This document shows, piece by piece, positions 32,476 to 42,600 of a stretch of DNA of 64,000 nt. The position numbers and the translations under genes are program-made. The notes under the pieces are model-generated. The model had not been told where the DNA came from, ran no database searches, and saw only the letters and a list, made by a program, of their open reading frames with translations. The stretch is from assembly GCF_014076495.1 (NCBI RefSeq), contig NZ_CP043575.1, forward strand, positions 2,728,001-2,792,000, read 5' to 3'. Within the stretch, counting starts at the first letter, position 1, and every line of letters begins with the position of its first letter. The stretch is from Comamonas koreensis. Lineage in GTDB: Bacteria > Pseudomonadota > Gammaproteobacteria > Burkholderiales > Burkholderiaceae_C.

Positions 32476-32877
32476 ATGTCGATCAAGAAGAACGCCGGCC
32501 GCCAGGAACTGATTGTGGCCACCATGCTGATCGCCTTTGGCGATCCCAAAGCTTATGGCACCGCCGAAGCTGCCATTGACCTGCCCGGAAATGCTGTGCC
32601 CGTGGGCGGTGATGTGACCGTGATCACCCCCTGGAACAGCGCCACCACGGCGACTTTGAAGCTAGGCGATGCGGCCGACGATGACCGCTTCACCGCAACG
32701 CCCATCGACTTGAAAACCGCTGGCCGCACTGCGCTGACCATCACCGGTTTCAAGACGCCTGCTGCCCAAGCCATCAATGCTCTGCTCGCCCAGACGGGCG
32801 CGGCAGCCACCGCTGGCCTGGCGCGGGTGACTGTGCACTACTACGTGGAAGGCCGGTCGGCTTTCACTCAAGGCTGA
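32476..32877 (+). CDS. Virion-associated protein of unknown function (133 aa)
   Basis: TAGGAG ribosome site. Beta-rich, Ala/Thr-rich: PVGGDVTVITPWNSATTATL, RTALTITGFKTPAAQAINAL. Position right after capsid suggests a head decoration or stabilising protein; that is inference. Confidence 0.65.
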   Translation: MSIKKNAGRQELIVATMLIAFGDPKAYGTAEAAIDLPGNAVPVGGDVTVITPWNSATTATLKLGDAADDDRFTATPIDLKTAGRTALTITGFKTPAAQAINALLAQTGAAATAGLARVTVHYYVEGRSAFTQG

Positions 32878-32911
32878 GTTTGTCTCAGTGGTCGGGCCGT
32901 TAAGGCCTTTC

Positions 32912-32942
32912 ACCCGGCAGCGTCAAACCTGCCGGGTCTTTT
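32912..32942 (+). terminator. Terminator after 32476-32877
   Basis: ACCCGGCAG/CTGCCGGGT (9 bp) with an 8-nt loop, then CTTTT. Good rho-independent form inside the late operon. Confidence 0.75.
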
Positions 32943-32957
32943 GAAAGATGAATCACC

Positions 32958-33344
32958 ATGCTCAAATTTCGCTCTCCCACCGCTGAGCCGATGCACATCG
33001 GGCTGACCAGTGGCCACACCACGGTCATCTCGACCGAAGGCAACGAAATCCCTGCGATCTTCCATCGCGAAGCCATTGCCCGCGGCGCGATCATCGTCAC
33101 CGGACAAGCTGACGGTGCAGGTGCAGTGGTCCAAACCACCGCCGGCGGCACCACCCCAGTTGACACGGCCAACCGCTCCCTGCTGATCAAGCAGGCGCTG
33201 CAGGCCATGCTCGATGGCGGCGAAGAAGGCGACTTCACTGCCGAAGGCAAGCCCAACCTGACCAAGCTCAAAGCTCGCCTGGGCTTCGCAGTCACCCGCG
33301 AAGAAGTCGAAGCTGGGTGGCAGATCGTCTCCGCTGGCGATTAA
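32958..33344 (+). CDS. Virion-associated protein of unknown function (128 aa)
   Basis: Starts 15 bp after a terminator. MLKFRSPTAEPMHIGLTSGH, then DFTAEGKPNLTKLKARLGFA. The C-terminal block resembles the small head proteins that follow capsid genes in podophages. Role unknown. Confidence 0.65.
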   Translation: MLKFRSPTAEPMHIGLTSGHTTVISTEGNEIPAIFHREAIARGAIIVTGQADGAGAVVQTTAGGTTPVDTANRSLLIKQALQAMLDGGEEGDFTAEGKPNLTKLKARLGFAVTREEVEAGWQIVSAGD

Positions 33345-33353
33345 GGCTCCACC

Positions 33354-34025
33354 ATGAATGTCGGCGATTTCATCTCGACCTTCCGGGCAGCCGTCCTGGA
33401 CCAGGCCGATCCACCGTTCTGGACATCGGAGGAGATCGTCGGCTTTCTCAACGAGGCAGTGCAAGAAGCGTGTGAGCGCGCCAAGCTGATCGAGGACCGC
33501 GCCACCGCACAGGTGTGCACACTGGCGGTTGTGCCTGGCCAAGACACCTACCCGCTGCACCACTGCGTCTTGGAGATCAAGCGGGCAGCCTTCAATGGCC
33601 GTGCCATCTGCGAAACGAGCGTGGAGGCAGAGGATGCGCTGAATTGCAACTGGGAGCAGCGCTCTGGTCATCCCCGAGACTTTATTTTTGAACAGGCCAG
33701 CGGGGCGCGTCCGCCGCAGCTGCGCATCCTGCCCCGCCCCACGGTGCCGGGCACAATCCACTTGACCGTTTACCGTGGGGCCCTGAATCCTCTGCGGCCT
33801 GGTGCGTGTGGGGAGACGCCTGAGCTGCCCAGCCGCTACCACAAGCGCCTGATGCATTGGCTGATGTACCGTGCGCACCTCAAGCAGGACGCCGACACGT
33901 TCGATGCCGTCAAGGCTGGTGAGCACCTGGCGCTATTCGAGCAGGCCTTCGGTAGACGGCCTGATGCCAACGTGCAGCGTAAGCAGCGCGATCGTCGGCC
34001 GCCGATAGTGCGCAGCCACTGGTAA
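33354..34025 (+). CDS. Head-tail connector (adaptor) protein
   Basis: 223 residues. FWTSEEIVGFLNEAVQEACE, VPGQDTYPLHHCVLEIKRAA, LPSRYHKRLMHWLMYRAHLK follow the order of podophage adaptor proteins (gp6/gp4-like, DUF6682 type): N-terminal helix pair, beta sandwich, C-terminal helices. It would form the ring under the portal. Confidence 0.7.
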   Translation: MNVGDFISTFRAAVLDQADPPFWTSEEIVGFLNEAVQEACERAKLIEDRATAQVCTLAVVPGQDTYPLHHCVLEIKRAAFNGRAICETSVEAEDALNCNWEQRSGHPRDFIFEQASGARPPQLRILPRPTVPGTIHLTVYRGALNPLRPGACGETPELPSRYHKRLMHWLMYRAHLKQDADTFDAVKAGEHLALFEQAFGRRPDANVQRKQRDRRPPIVRSHW

Positions 34026-34100
34026 GGCCACCCGCTAGGGATTGGCTGGAGACCTTTGCACTGGGAGACTTGCACCAGTCTCAAGTGAAAGGCCCTCTCA

Positions 34101-35408
34101 ATGGCAACCGTTGACCCCACACAGCGCCGCTCGCGCGCGCAGGACTGGCTCAGCCAGATTCCGATGGACACCGACATCAAGGCACCAGCGGCCGACGGTT
34201 CCCAGAACAGTCCCTTAAATACCGAGGTAGGTCGCAACGTGATGAACACCCTGATCGCTTTGCCAGGGGCAGCGGCAGTTCCTGGCGCAGTTGGGCTGGG
34301 TGCGAATACAGCAGCAAGAGCGCTGGGCGCGGCTGCACCAGCCGTGACCGCCACGGGGCGTGCAGCTCAGGCGTTGGGCTCGTACACGCCTGTGGTTGGT
34401 GGCGGCGCGCTCTTGGGTGTGGCTGCATCACCAGCTGCGCAACCAACGGCCGCTGCACCATCGCCAGCGCCGGCGGCACCGCAAGCGAGTTCCTCAACCC
34501 CAACAGCGGCTGGCCCGCAGCCCCCATCGCAGGCCATGGCCACTCCTCCCGGCACGCCGTCGGCAGCGGCCTCTGGCAACGTGACCCGTGTGGGCAACAG
34601 CTACAGCGGATCAAATGTCTCGGGCAATATCACCGTGAATGGCCAAGCACCGGGGGGCGGCTTCATGGAAGGACAGGCCGGCCCACGGCAGCAAATGGCA
34701 AGCTTGAGCCCTGCAAGTCCCTCCGTACCTGCAGTTGCAACTCCGCAAACAGCCAACAGCACCAACGACTATTCGGCTCGCAAGCAATTGGAAAACCTGG
34801 CCACTTCTGCCAGCAGCATCACCAACACGCAGCGGTGGGGAAACGTGCGTCGAGGCGAAGTCACGCCAGCGGTCATGGCATACCAAGCCGCGCTCGCAAA
34901 CGACACAGCTCTGCAGCAGCAGCAGGCAGGGCTGGACAACAGTGCAATGGTTCAACAAGCCAACTTGCAGCGCGAAGGCATGCAGCAGCAAGGCGCCAAT
35001 GCACGAAGTGCTATGAGTGGGGCTGTGCAAATGGGTCGACTAAATCTCGATGCAGAGGCACAAGGGTATGCAAACCGTGCTGCCGCCCAACAGGAGCAGC
35101 TGCGTGGGCAACTCATCGATCCCAAATCCACGAGCGAGCAGCGACAGACTGCACGGCAGGCCTTGATGACCTTGAGTGGACGGCAAGATGCAGATCCCTA
35201 CCTTGTGGTGCCAGGTGGCCAGCAGGTCGACGCCCTCAGCGGCCGGGCCTACAACACGCCCTCGACAGTGTTCAACCGGCAGACGGGGCAGTGGGTGCAG
35301 CAGCCGGGGCAGGGCGCGCAGCAGCCACAGTTCGAGAAGGGCCGTGTGTACGTGAATCCGAATGGTGAGCGTGCCCGCTACAACGGGGCCGGGTGGGAGC
35401 CGGCTTAA
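34101..35408 (+). CDS. Low-complexity virion protein of unknown function (435 aa)
   Basis: Ala/Pro/Gln/Ser-rich, without Cys. A short N-terminus (RRSRAQDWLSQIPMDTDIKA), Ala/Gly hydrophobic stretch (NTLIALPGAAAVPGAVGLGA), Pro/Ala linker, then a Gln/Ala-rich helical half (NLQREGMQQQGANARSAMSG). Resembles internal/ejection proteins of podophages in composition; no domain recognised. Its last codons overlap the converging accessory gene by 4 bp. Confidence 0.6.
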   Translation: MATVDPTQRRSRAQDWLSQIPMDTDIKAPAADGSQNSPLNTEVGRNVMNTLIALPGAAAVPGAVGLGANTAARALGAAAPAVTATGRAAQALGSYTPVVGGGALLGVAASPAAQPTAAAPSPAPAAPQASSSTPTAAGPQPPSQAMATPPGTPSAAASGNVTRVGNSYSGSNVSGNITVNGQAPGGGFMEGQAGPRQQMASLSPASPSVPAVATPQTANSTNDYSARKQLENLATSASSITNTQRWGNVRRGEVTPAVMAYQAALANDTALQQQQAGLDNSAMVQQANLQREGMQQQGANARSAMSGAVQMGRLNLDAEAQGYANRAAAQQEQLRGQLIDPKSTSEQRQTARQALMTLSGRQDADPYLVVPGGQQVDALSGRAYNTPSTVFNRQTGQWVQQPGQGAQQPQFEKGRVYVNPNGERARYNGAGWEPA

Positions 35409-35740
35409 TCGACAGGCCTAGCGCCCGTCGGATCAAAGGGGAAGTCATAAAGCCTTCTGCAAGCAATAGCCACCAGCGTGGCAGCCTGATTGCTCCGAGT
35501 GTCCACAGCCTTCTTGGCGGTGCACTCGGCCCCTGACTTGAAGCCCAGCACGCCACGGCCTGAGCCCTGAGGTATGGCCTCGATGCCGCCAGGGTGCTCG
35601 GCCAGGCACGACTGCATGATGGCATGGGCCGCAACGTCGTTCTGCGCTGCAGGGGCCTTGTCCAGGATGCAGGTGGCGTAGTTCGCGGCCATGGCAGGGG
35701 AGGCCATGAGCAAGGCCAGCAGTGCATGTACAGAGTGCAT
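35405..35740 (-). CDS. Exported Cys-containing accessory protein ending in the FDPTGARPVD peptide (111 aa)
   Basis: MHSVHALLALLMASPAMAANY is a clean signal peptide. The mature part has four Cys (ATCILD, QSCLAEH, AECTAKK, IACRRL), so it is likely disulfide-bonded in the periplasm. It ends RRLYDFPFDPTGARPVD, and the giant virion protein at 36656 begins MAFQFDPTGARPVD. Opposite strand to the late genes, so probably independently expressed. In-frame ATG at 35773 and TTG at 35797 would hide the signal. Function unknown; lysozyme-inhibitor-like or exclusion roles are only guesses. Confidence 0.65.
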   Translation of the reverse strand: MHSVHALLALLMASPAMAANYATCILDKAPAAQNDVAAHAIMQSCLAEHPGGIEAIPQGSGRGVLGFKSGAECTAKKAVDTRSNQAATLVAIACRRLYDFPFDPTGARPVD

Positions 35741-35962
35741 AAAAGTGTTGATTGGCAAGGACTGGTAAGCCATGATCGGCGTGTACACCTTCGCCAACAG
35801 AGTTTAGGGTTAACTAAGCGCTTGTGCTACGATTCCGTAATTGCTAGAACGAACAATAGGCCGTAGATCCTATGTGTAGCAACGCCTGGGACATGGGAAC
35901 CAATGATGCTCCGCGTTCTCTAACCCGACACAGAACCCTGCAACCAACAGAAGGACACAGAC

Positions 35963-36166
35963 ATGAAGAACAAAGACTTCATTATTGATGTGCGCCCTGT
36001 GCGCAGCGAGCTTTTATCTGCAAAAGAGTTTTTAAAACTTGCAGATGAAGAACCAACACTAATTGAGAAAGTTGAATTCAGACCTCCGGCTCCCGGCCGG
36101 AAAGGCTTCGGAGAATTCTTCGTTAATTACACTCGCTCGCGACATCGTCGCTTAGTAAATGGCTAG
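35963..36166 (+). CDS. Small accessory protein (67 aa)
   Basis: AAGGACA before the ATG. MKNKDFIIDVRPVRSELLSA, IEKVEFRPPAPGRKGFGEFF. Codons are clearly more AT-rich than in the phage genes around it. Overlaps the next gene by 8 bp. A possible promoter lies upstream (TTGTGC, 17 bp, TAGAAC near 35824-35852). No family recognised. Confidence 0.65.
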   Translation: MKNKDFIIDVRPVRSELLSAKEFLKLADEEPTLIEKVEFRPPAPGRKGFGEFFVNYTRSRHRRLVNG

Positions 36167-36563
36167 TAATTCGCCTGCCCAAAGAAATGGAGCGCCGAAC
36201 ATCTCTGAAGAAACTGTCAAAGAGATGATCGCGGTACAGAAGCAAACTCTGACAATCAAGCTTAAAGAACTTGAACGAGACAGTGCAGAGATTGAATTCA
36301 ACAAGAAGATAGCTCAAAGCTCCATCGATGCCCAAGAGAGGGATCGTAAGCATGAGCGAGAAGAGAATACAAAACGACAGTCGCACAAGTATTATTTCGG
36401 ATTGGCTATTGTCGTTTTGATTTTCGCCTTTTCTGCTTATGCACTACATTTAGGACGAACTGATATTCTGATGGATGTCCTAAAAGTAGTTGTGGGCTTT
36501 GTAGGCGGTCTTGGTTTTGCTACTTATAAAACAAGAAGCCGCGATAAAGACGACGATGAATAA
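36159..36563 (+). CDS. Accessory membrane protein with coiled coil (134 aa)
   Basis: A charged helical N-terminus (EETVKEMIAVQKQTLTIKLK, DAQERDRKHEREENTKRQSH) precedes two hydrophobic spans (YYFGLAIVVLIFAFSAYALH and VVVGFVGGLGFATY) and an acidic tail (SRDKDDDE). AT-rich codons. Coupled to the gene before and followed by a terminator, it forms a two-gene unit. Superinfection-exclusion proteins often have this layout; that role is inferred. Confidence 0.65.
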   Translation: MASNSPAQRNGAPNISEETVKEMIAVQKQTLTIKLKELERDSAEIEFNKKIAQSSIDAQERDRKHEREENTKRQSHKYYFGLAIVVLIFAFSAYALHLGRTDILMDVLKVVVGFVGGLGFATYKTRSRDKDDDE

Positions 36564-36580
36564 CGACGCACCATAATCAA

Positions 36581-36602
36581 AACCCGCTCCGGCGGGTTTT
36601 TT
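36581..36602 (+). terminator. Terminator closing the accessory cassette
   Basis: AACCCGC/GCGGGTT with a TCCG loop, followed by six T. Confidence 0.9.
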
Positions 36603-36607
36603 CATGC

Positions 36608-36621
36608 CCCCGCGTAGGGTT
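36608..36621 (+). promoter_or_regulatory. 14-bp late-gene element, copy 1
   Basis: CCCCGCGTAGGGTT, 34 nt before the ATG of the giant virion protein. A second block CCGGAACACTG (36640-36650) follows; copy 2 has CCGGACACTG at nearly the same offset. Confidence 0.7.
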
Positions 36622-36655
36622 CGACTGAGGCAGCCGCTCCCGGAACACTGGGGGC

Positions 36656-39600
36656 ATGGCATTCCAATTTGACCCCACCGGCGCGCGCCCAGTCGATGAC
36701 ACGCCAAAGAATTTCAGCTTCGATCCAGCGGGCGCAGTGCTGGAGAAGGACGCTGGCGGCGTAGTCTCAGACTTAGCCAAATCTTTCAAGGTTGGCGTGC
36801 AGCGCCTGCCGGGCATGGCCGCTGGCCTGGCGGATCTTCCCATAGCTGCCGTGAGCGGCGCGCGGCCAGTGACGGCTGCAGCTGACGCCATCGGCAAGGC
36901 CACGGGCTTCCAGCCTGGGAAATGGGCCGACGAAACCAAGTTCTCTGCTGGGCACGAGCAGGGCCGCAAGGCGGTCGACGAAGCCTGGGAGCAGGGCGAT
37001 GTAGGCTCCATTGCCAAGGCCTACCTGCAGAATCCTGGCTACACCGCTGGCCAAGTGGCTGAATCCCTGCCGGGCATGGTGGCGGGCGGCCTGGTCGGGC
37101 GCGCGCTGATGGGCGCCGGCGCGGCAGCGGCTGCCGGCAATGCCGCTGGCGGCGGCGCGCGCGCAGCTGTGCCGGGATATCTGGAGCGGGCCGTGGGCCA
37201 GAAGCTGGCCGTGCCCATTGCCGCAGGCGCCGGTGAAGGTGCCGTGACCGCGGCTCAGCAGATGGCCCAATACGAGGGAGACGACCAACAAAAGAACGCG
37301 CTTGCGTCCCTGGGCGCTGGTGTCGGCACCGGTGTGCTGGGAGCCGTGGGCGGCCGGCTGGCCAACAAGCTAGGCCTGGAAACCGCAGAGACTGCCATCG
37401 TCAACGCAGGCAAGGGCCGGCTGGCGGAGGGCGCGGGCAGATCTTTGGCCGGGCGTGTTGCCGGTGGCATGGTGTCCGAAGCTGTGCTGCAGGAGCTGCC
37501 CCAATCCACCCAAGAGCAGATGTGGCAGAACTATGCCGAGGGCAAAGACATCTGGGAAGGCGTAGCGCGCGCTGGCGTGGAAGGTGCCATCGCCGGTGGC
37601 GTCATGGGCGCAGGTGCCAACATTCGCGGCCGGCGCACTGAGGGCCAGCATGCCAATGACCTGGCCCGCGACGCGGCAGCCAGCGCCAATGGCCTTGCCG
37701 AGGAAGCGCAGAACCAGCCTGCGCCCCTGATGCTGGGCAACGCGCCGCCCGATCAGATGGTGTCCTTCCCTGATGGCAGTGTGGGCCGCCGTGGCGAAGT
37801 CGAGAGCTACCTGGCCAATCTCCCGGAAGACCAGCGCGAGCAGGAGCGCTTGCGCCTGATGGGCCAGCAGTTCACCGAGGTGAACGACCCCCAGGCGCAG
37901 CAGGCGCGTCGCTGGTGGGAGAACTACGGCGAGGATGGGGCCTCGGCGCAGCGCCCCGACTACCTGGCTGAGGTGCAGCAGGCCGTGCGCAGTGGCACCC
38001 CGTTCAGCACGCAGGAGACGGTCGACACGGTGCGCAGCGCCATGGAGGACTCCTGGCTACAGCAGCATGTACAGGCCGAGGCGTCGCCGGAGTCGGCCGC
38101 CGCGCCGGCGCAGGCCGCCGATGCCATTGGCCAGCAGCTGCAGGCAGAGTTTGACCAGGCTGGCCAGGATACAGCCGTCGCAGCGGTGGACGCGCGCGTG
38201 CGCACCGGCCGTGTTCTTGCCGGCTTGCAGAATGTGCTGGACGCCGGTGCCGACAACTCCCTGCAGGTGCTGTCCCGCTTGAATGATTCCCTGGTGCGCA
38301 TTGGCGAATACCCGCTGCAGCCCGGCGAGGTGGCGCGCGTGCGCCGCATGACCGACGCCTACATGGGGTTCAAGGGAGCGCGGGAGGCCGCGCCATTGCC
38401 GACGGCGCCGCGCCGCGCGGCCGACATGAACGCCGACAACGCGGCCATGGAGTCTTTAATTCCTGAGCGGCCAATGTCCGAGCGCATGGGCTTGAACCCT
38501 GCCGCCGGCCCCCTTTCCCGCGCAGCAGTGACCGCAGTTGATGGAGCCGCAAATGCCCAAGCTACCCAAGGATCGCTGGCCCGAGCCGCCCAATCCATTC
38601 CCGCAACCCGAGCCCTTCCCATGGAAGCCGCTGGGCCTGCGCCAGTTTCTCAACCCGTAGGAGCAGCCCTTGTCTCGCAAACCGATCAAGCCCAGCAAGT
38701 CCCAGCGCAACGCCCGCAAACAGCAGGAGCGCAAGAAGCCCAGCCAGAGCGGGCAGGGCTGACCGATGGCAGCACCACGCCTCAGAACTCTGGAACGCAA
38801 ACAACGCCAGCGCCAAGCGCGCAAAGCCAAGCGGCGCCTGCAGCGCAGGAAGTAGCTGCACCTGCACCGGCCCGGCCAGAGAACTGGCGATCCAGCATGC
38901 TGCGCGCTGCACCGGTGGCCCGTGCCATGGGCATCGAGACGCGTGGCAAGCGGCTGGCAGAGGTTGTTGCTGAGGTGGATGCAGCGGATGCTCAGCGTGC
39001 CGGCGTGGAGCAGACCGGGGCAGATCTCGCCTCAGGTCAAATCGACGGCGAGTGGAGCGCCTTTGCGCCAGAGACTGGCACCCTGGGCATTCCGCGCGCA
39101 CAGATGCCGCAGATCAAGGCCTCTCACCGTGGCGCCCTGATCAACTTCTTGAAGGCGCGCGGCATCGACAGCAAGGCTGCAGAGATGCCGGCCAATGACT
39201 TGAAGCCCACCCAGGCAGAATTCTCGCAGCGCAAGGTGGATGCCGCGCGCGGCTTCACCGGTGGCGACCGATCCATCCTCGTCTCGTCTGATGGGTACGT
39301 GGTGGACGGTCACCATCAATGGCTGGCCAAGCGCGCCAACGGCGAGCCGGTAAAGGTGGTCCGCCTGCAGGCGCCTATCCGCGAAGTCCTTGCCCAGGTG
39401 GCTGAGTTCCCAAGCACGCAGGCATCTGACGGAGCGACAGCGGCGCGTGAAGAAGGTGGCGAGTCTGCAGCCAGCACAAATAATGAGGCGGCGCAGTTCA
39501 GCCGGGGCACGCCAGGCATGACGCCAGAGCTGGCCGCCGCCATCATGCGCATCAAGATGCCGGCTACCGTGGACACTGTGCGCGCCGCAGTGCGCGACCT

Positions 39601-42600
39601 GGTCGGCGGCCTTGGCACCCTGCCCAACCGGCTGGGCCGCGTGGTCGTGGCCACTTCTGCGGAGATCCGCCAGACCTGGGAGCCGCTGATTGGGCCCGTC
39701 GCTATGGAGGCCGCCGGCGACACTGGCCGGGCCCAGGGCTTCTACGACCCGAAGACCAAGACGGTGTTCCTGATTGCTGACCACATCCAGCGCGGCCAGG
39801 AGGCGGGCGTCGTTGCGCACGAGCTCATGCACAAGCACGGTGAGGCGGTGCTGGGCGCCGAAGGCTGGCAGCAGCTGCACGGGATGATCGAAGGCTGGGC
39901 CAGCGCGCCAGAGGGCAGCATGGAGCAGCGGGTGTACAGCGAAGCGCAGGCCCGCGTACAGTCGTCCATGCCAGAAGGTGCGCAACAGCAGCAGTATTCG
40001 TCGCAGGAGCTGTTCCCATATGCAGTGCAGGTGGCGCTGGAGATGGGGGTGCGTCCCAATCTGTTGGCTAAGCCCGGCACCGTCGCTCGCTGGCTCGGCC
40101 AAGTGCGCGCCGCGCTGCGCCAGGTATGGGCCAAGATCACCGGCAAGCCTGGCCAGTTCGAGGCGCAGGACATGGTGAACCTGGCATTCGGCATCGCCCA
40201 GCGGGAGAACCCAGAGCATGCCGGCGAGCTGGATGGCTCGATTGCTCCGTTGCGCACAGCGACCAACTTCCTGCAGGCGCGCCAAGCAGTGAAGGAATTC
40301 CAGGGCAGCGAGCTGACAAATGCAGCTACCGGGATGACTGCAGTGCTTGCTCGCAACAGTTTGGACAAGATGCTGAGCGGCAAAGCCGTGGCCAAATCCG
40401 AGACGCCGGCCACCCACGCTATGGCGGTGGCCAACGCAGACAGCCTTTTTGAGCGGGCCATTTTGGGATGGAGCAAGGAGGACCGAGCTGGCGACCCGAA
40501 CATTCGGGCCATTCACCGGTTCTTTGCGCCGCTGGATGTGAACGGCCGCGCCAAGCTGGTGAAGCTAACCGTCAAGGAAAGCGTGAGCGCGGATCGCCAG
40601 AACCCGCTGTACACAATCGAAGCGGTGGAACTGAATGAAAAGATGCCAGGGGAGGCTTGGATGGAGGCTGCTGCCCGCGAGGATGGGGTGAGCCTGGACG
40701 CAAAAAGTCCCCTGCAGCGGGGAGTAGGTCGGCAGGATGACCAGCAAGCTGGATCCCGAGCAACCCTCACGCCACCCCACGGTTTTACCCCGGGCGACTC
40801 TGCAGAGGACGTGCGTAGTTTAGCGCAAGAGGTGGAGCGTCGCAATTCCGTCCCCTCACAGGCGACGGATAAGGCGGAGCCCCCCAAAGGATCAGGCGGC
40901 GAGGGAGTGCAGTTCAGCCGCGCCGGCGCCGCCACCATCACCGACAGCTACAACCCATCCCAGAAGCAGGCCGCAGAGAAGGCCTTCGGCGCCGTGTCCA
41001 AGCAGACGGTGGCGGAGCGCGCCAAAGAGATGCGCTCCAACCTGGGCACCAAGCTGCGGCAGGGCCTGGTCGACCAGTTCGCACCCATCAAGGAGGTGAG
41101 CGAAAAAGCCTATATGCTGGCCCGCCTATCCAAGGGCAGCGACGGTGCGGTAGAGGCTGCCTTGCTGTACGGCAAGCCCTTCCTCAAGGATGGCGTGGCT
41201 GATGTCAACATTCAGGATGGCGGCTTTGCCAAGGTGCTGGCCAGCCTTAAGGGTGAGCATGACCGCTTCTTCCAGTGGGTGGCGGCTCAGCGCGCCGAGC
41301 GTCTCAAGGCTGAGGGAAAAGAGAACCTGCTGACCGACCAGGACATCTCTGCCCTGAAAAGCCTCAACACCGGATCGTTCCAGGATGGCACGCCGCGCAT
41401 GCCGGCATATGCGGCAGCCCTGCGCGAGCTCAACGCCTTCAACGAGGCGGGGCTCAAGATCGCCAAGGAGTCCGGGCTGATCGACCAGGCCGCCATGGAC
41501 CTGATGAAGGACCAGCCCTATGTGCCGTTCTACCGCTTGATGGAGGACGGCGATATCAAGGGCGCCAGGTTCAGTTCGGGCCTGATCAACCAGCAGGCCT
41601 TCAAGAAACTCAAGGGCGGCACCCAGCAGATCAACGCCGACCTACTGCAGAACACGCTGTTGAACTGGAGCCATCTGTATGCGGCGGCCGCGCGCAACCG
41701 CGCTGCGCTGGCCACGATGAAAGATGCCGAGGGCATGGGCATTGCCTACCAGGTGCCGGCCGACACCAAGGGCGCCGTGAAGGTGATGCGCGACGGTGTG
41801 ACCGAGCACTGGATGATCGAAGACCCTTACCTGCTGGACGCTGTGTCCGCGCTGCACTACACCCCGAGCAAGCTGGCCCAGGGCATGGCGCCGTTCAAGC
41901 GGCTGCTGACCATGGGTGTGACGATCAATCCCACCTTCAAGATCCGCAACCTGATCCGCGACTCGCTGTCTGCCATGGCGCAGTCGGACCTGGGCTACAA
42001 CCCATTTGCCAACGTGGCCCAGGGCTGGAAGGCCATGGACAAGAACAGTCAGACCCAGGCCTCGATGCTGGCATCGGGCGGCATTATCAAGTTCGGCACA
42101 CAAGAAGACACCGGTGCGCTGCGCCGCAAGATCGACAAGCTGGGCGGCACCATGCTGGACAAGGATGGCTTTGGCAAGCTCAAGAGCCAGATGGCAAGCC
42201 TGTGGGAAGCCTACGAGGAATTCGGCGACCGGACGGAAAACGCAAACCGCGCAGCGCTGTATGAGCGCCTGATTGCCAAGGGCCACAGCCATGCCGAGGC
42301 CTCGTTCATGGCGCGCGACCTGATGGACTTCTCCATGAGCGGCAAGTGGGAGATGGTGCGATTCCTCACCCAGACGGTGCCGTTCCTCAACGCGCGCATG
42401 CAGGGCCTGTACAAGCTGGGCCGGGCGGCCGCCGAAGATCCCAAGCGCTTTGGCGCCATTGCTGGGGCGGTGTCCCTGGCCAGCCTGGGCCTGCTGGCTG
42501 CCTACCAGGATGACGAAGACTGGAAGAAGCGCGACGACTGGGACCGTGACAGCTACTGGTGGTTCAAGATCGGCAACCAGGCCTTCCGCATTCCCAAGCC

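Noticed and set aside
31122..32549. A 475-codon leftward frame opposite the capsid gene
   Set aside because: Antisense shadow of the capsid gene; His/Val/Leu-rich composition without start signals.
34026..34100. CCCGCTAGGGATT as a fourth late element
   Set aside because: It differs by an inserted and a missing base and stands about 60 nt from the next start, not 34-35; similarity may be chance.
39032..40516. A 494-codon leftward frame opposite the giant virion gene
   Set aside because: Antisense shadow; no ribosome site, no domain, and contradicted by the intact 2250-codon sense frame.
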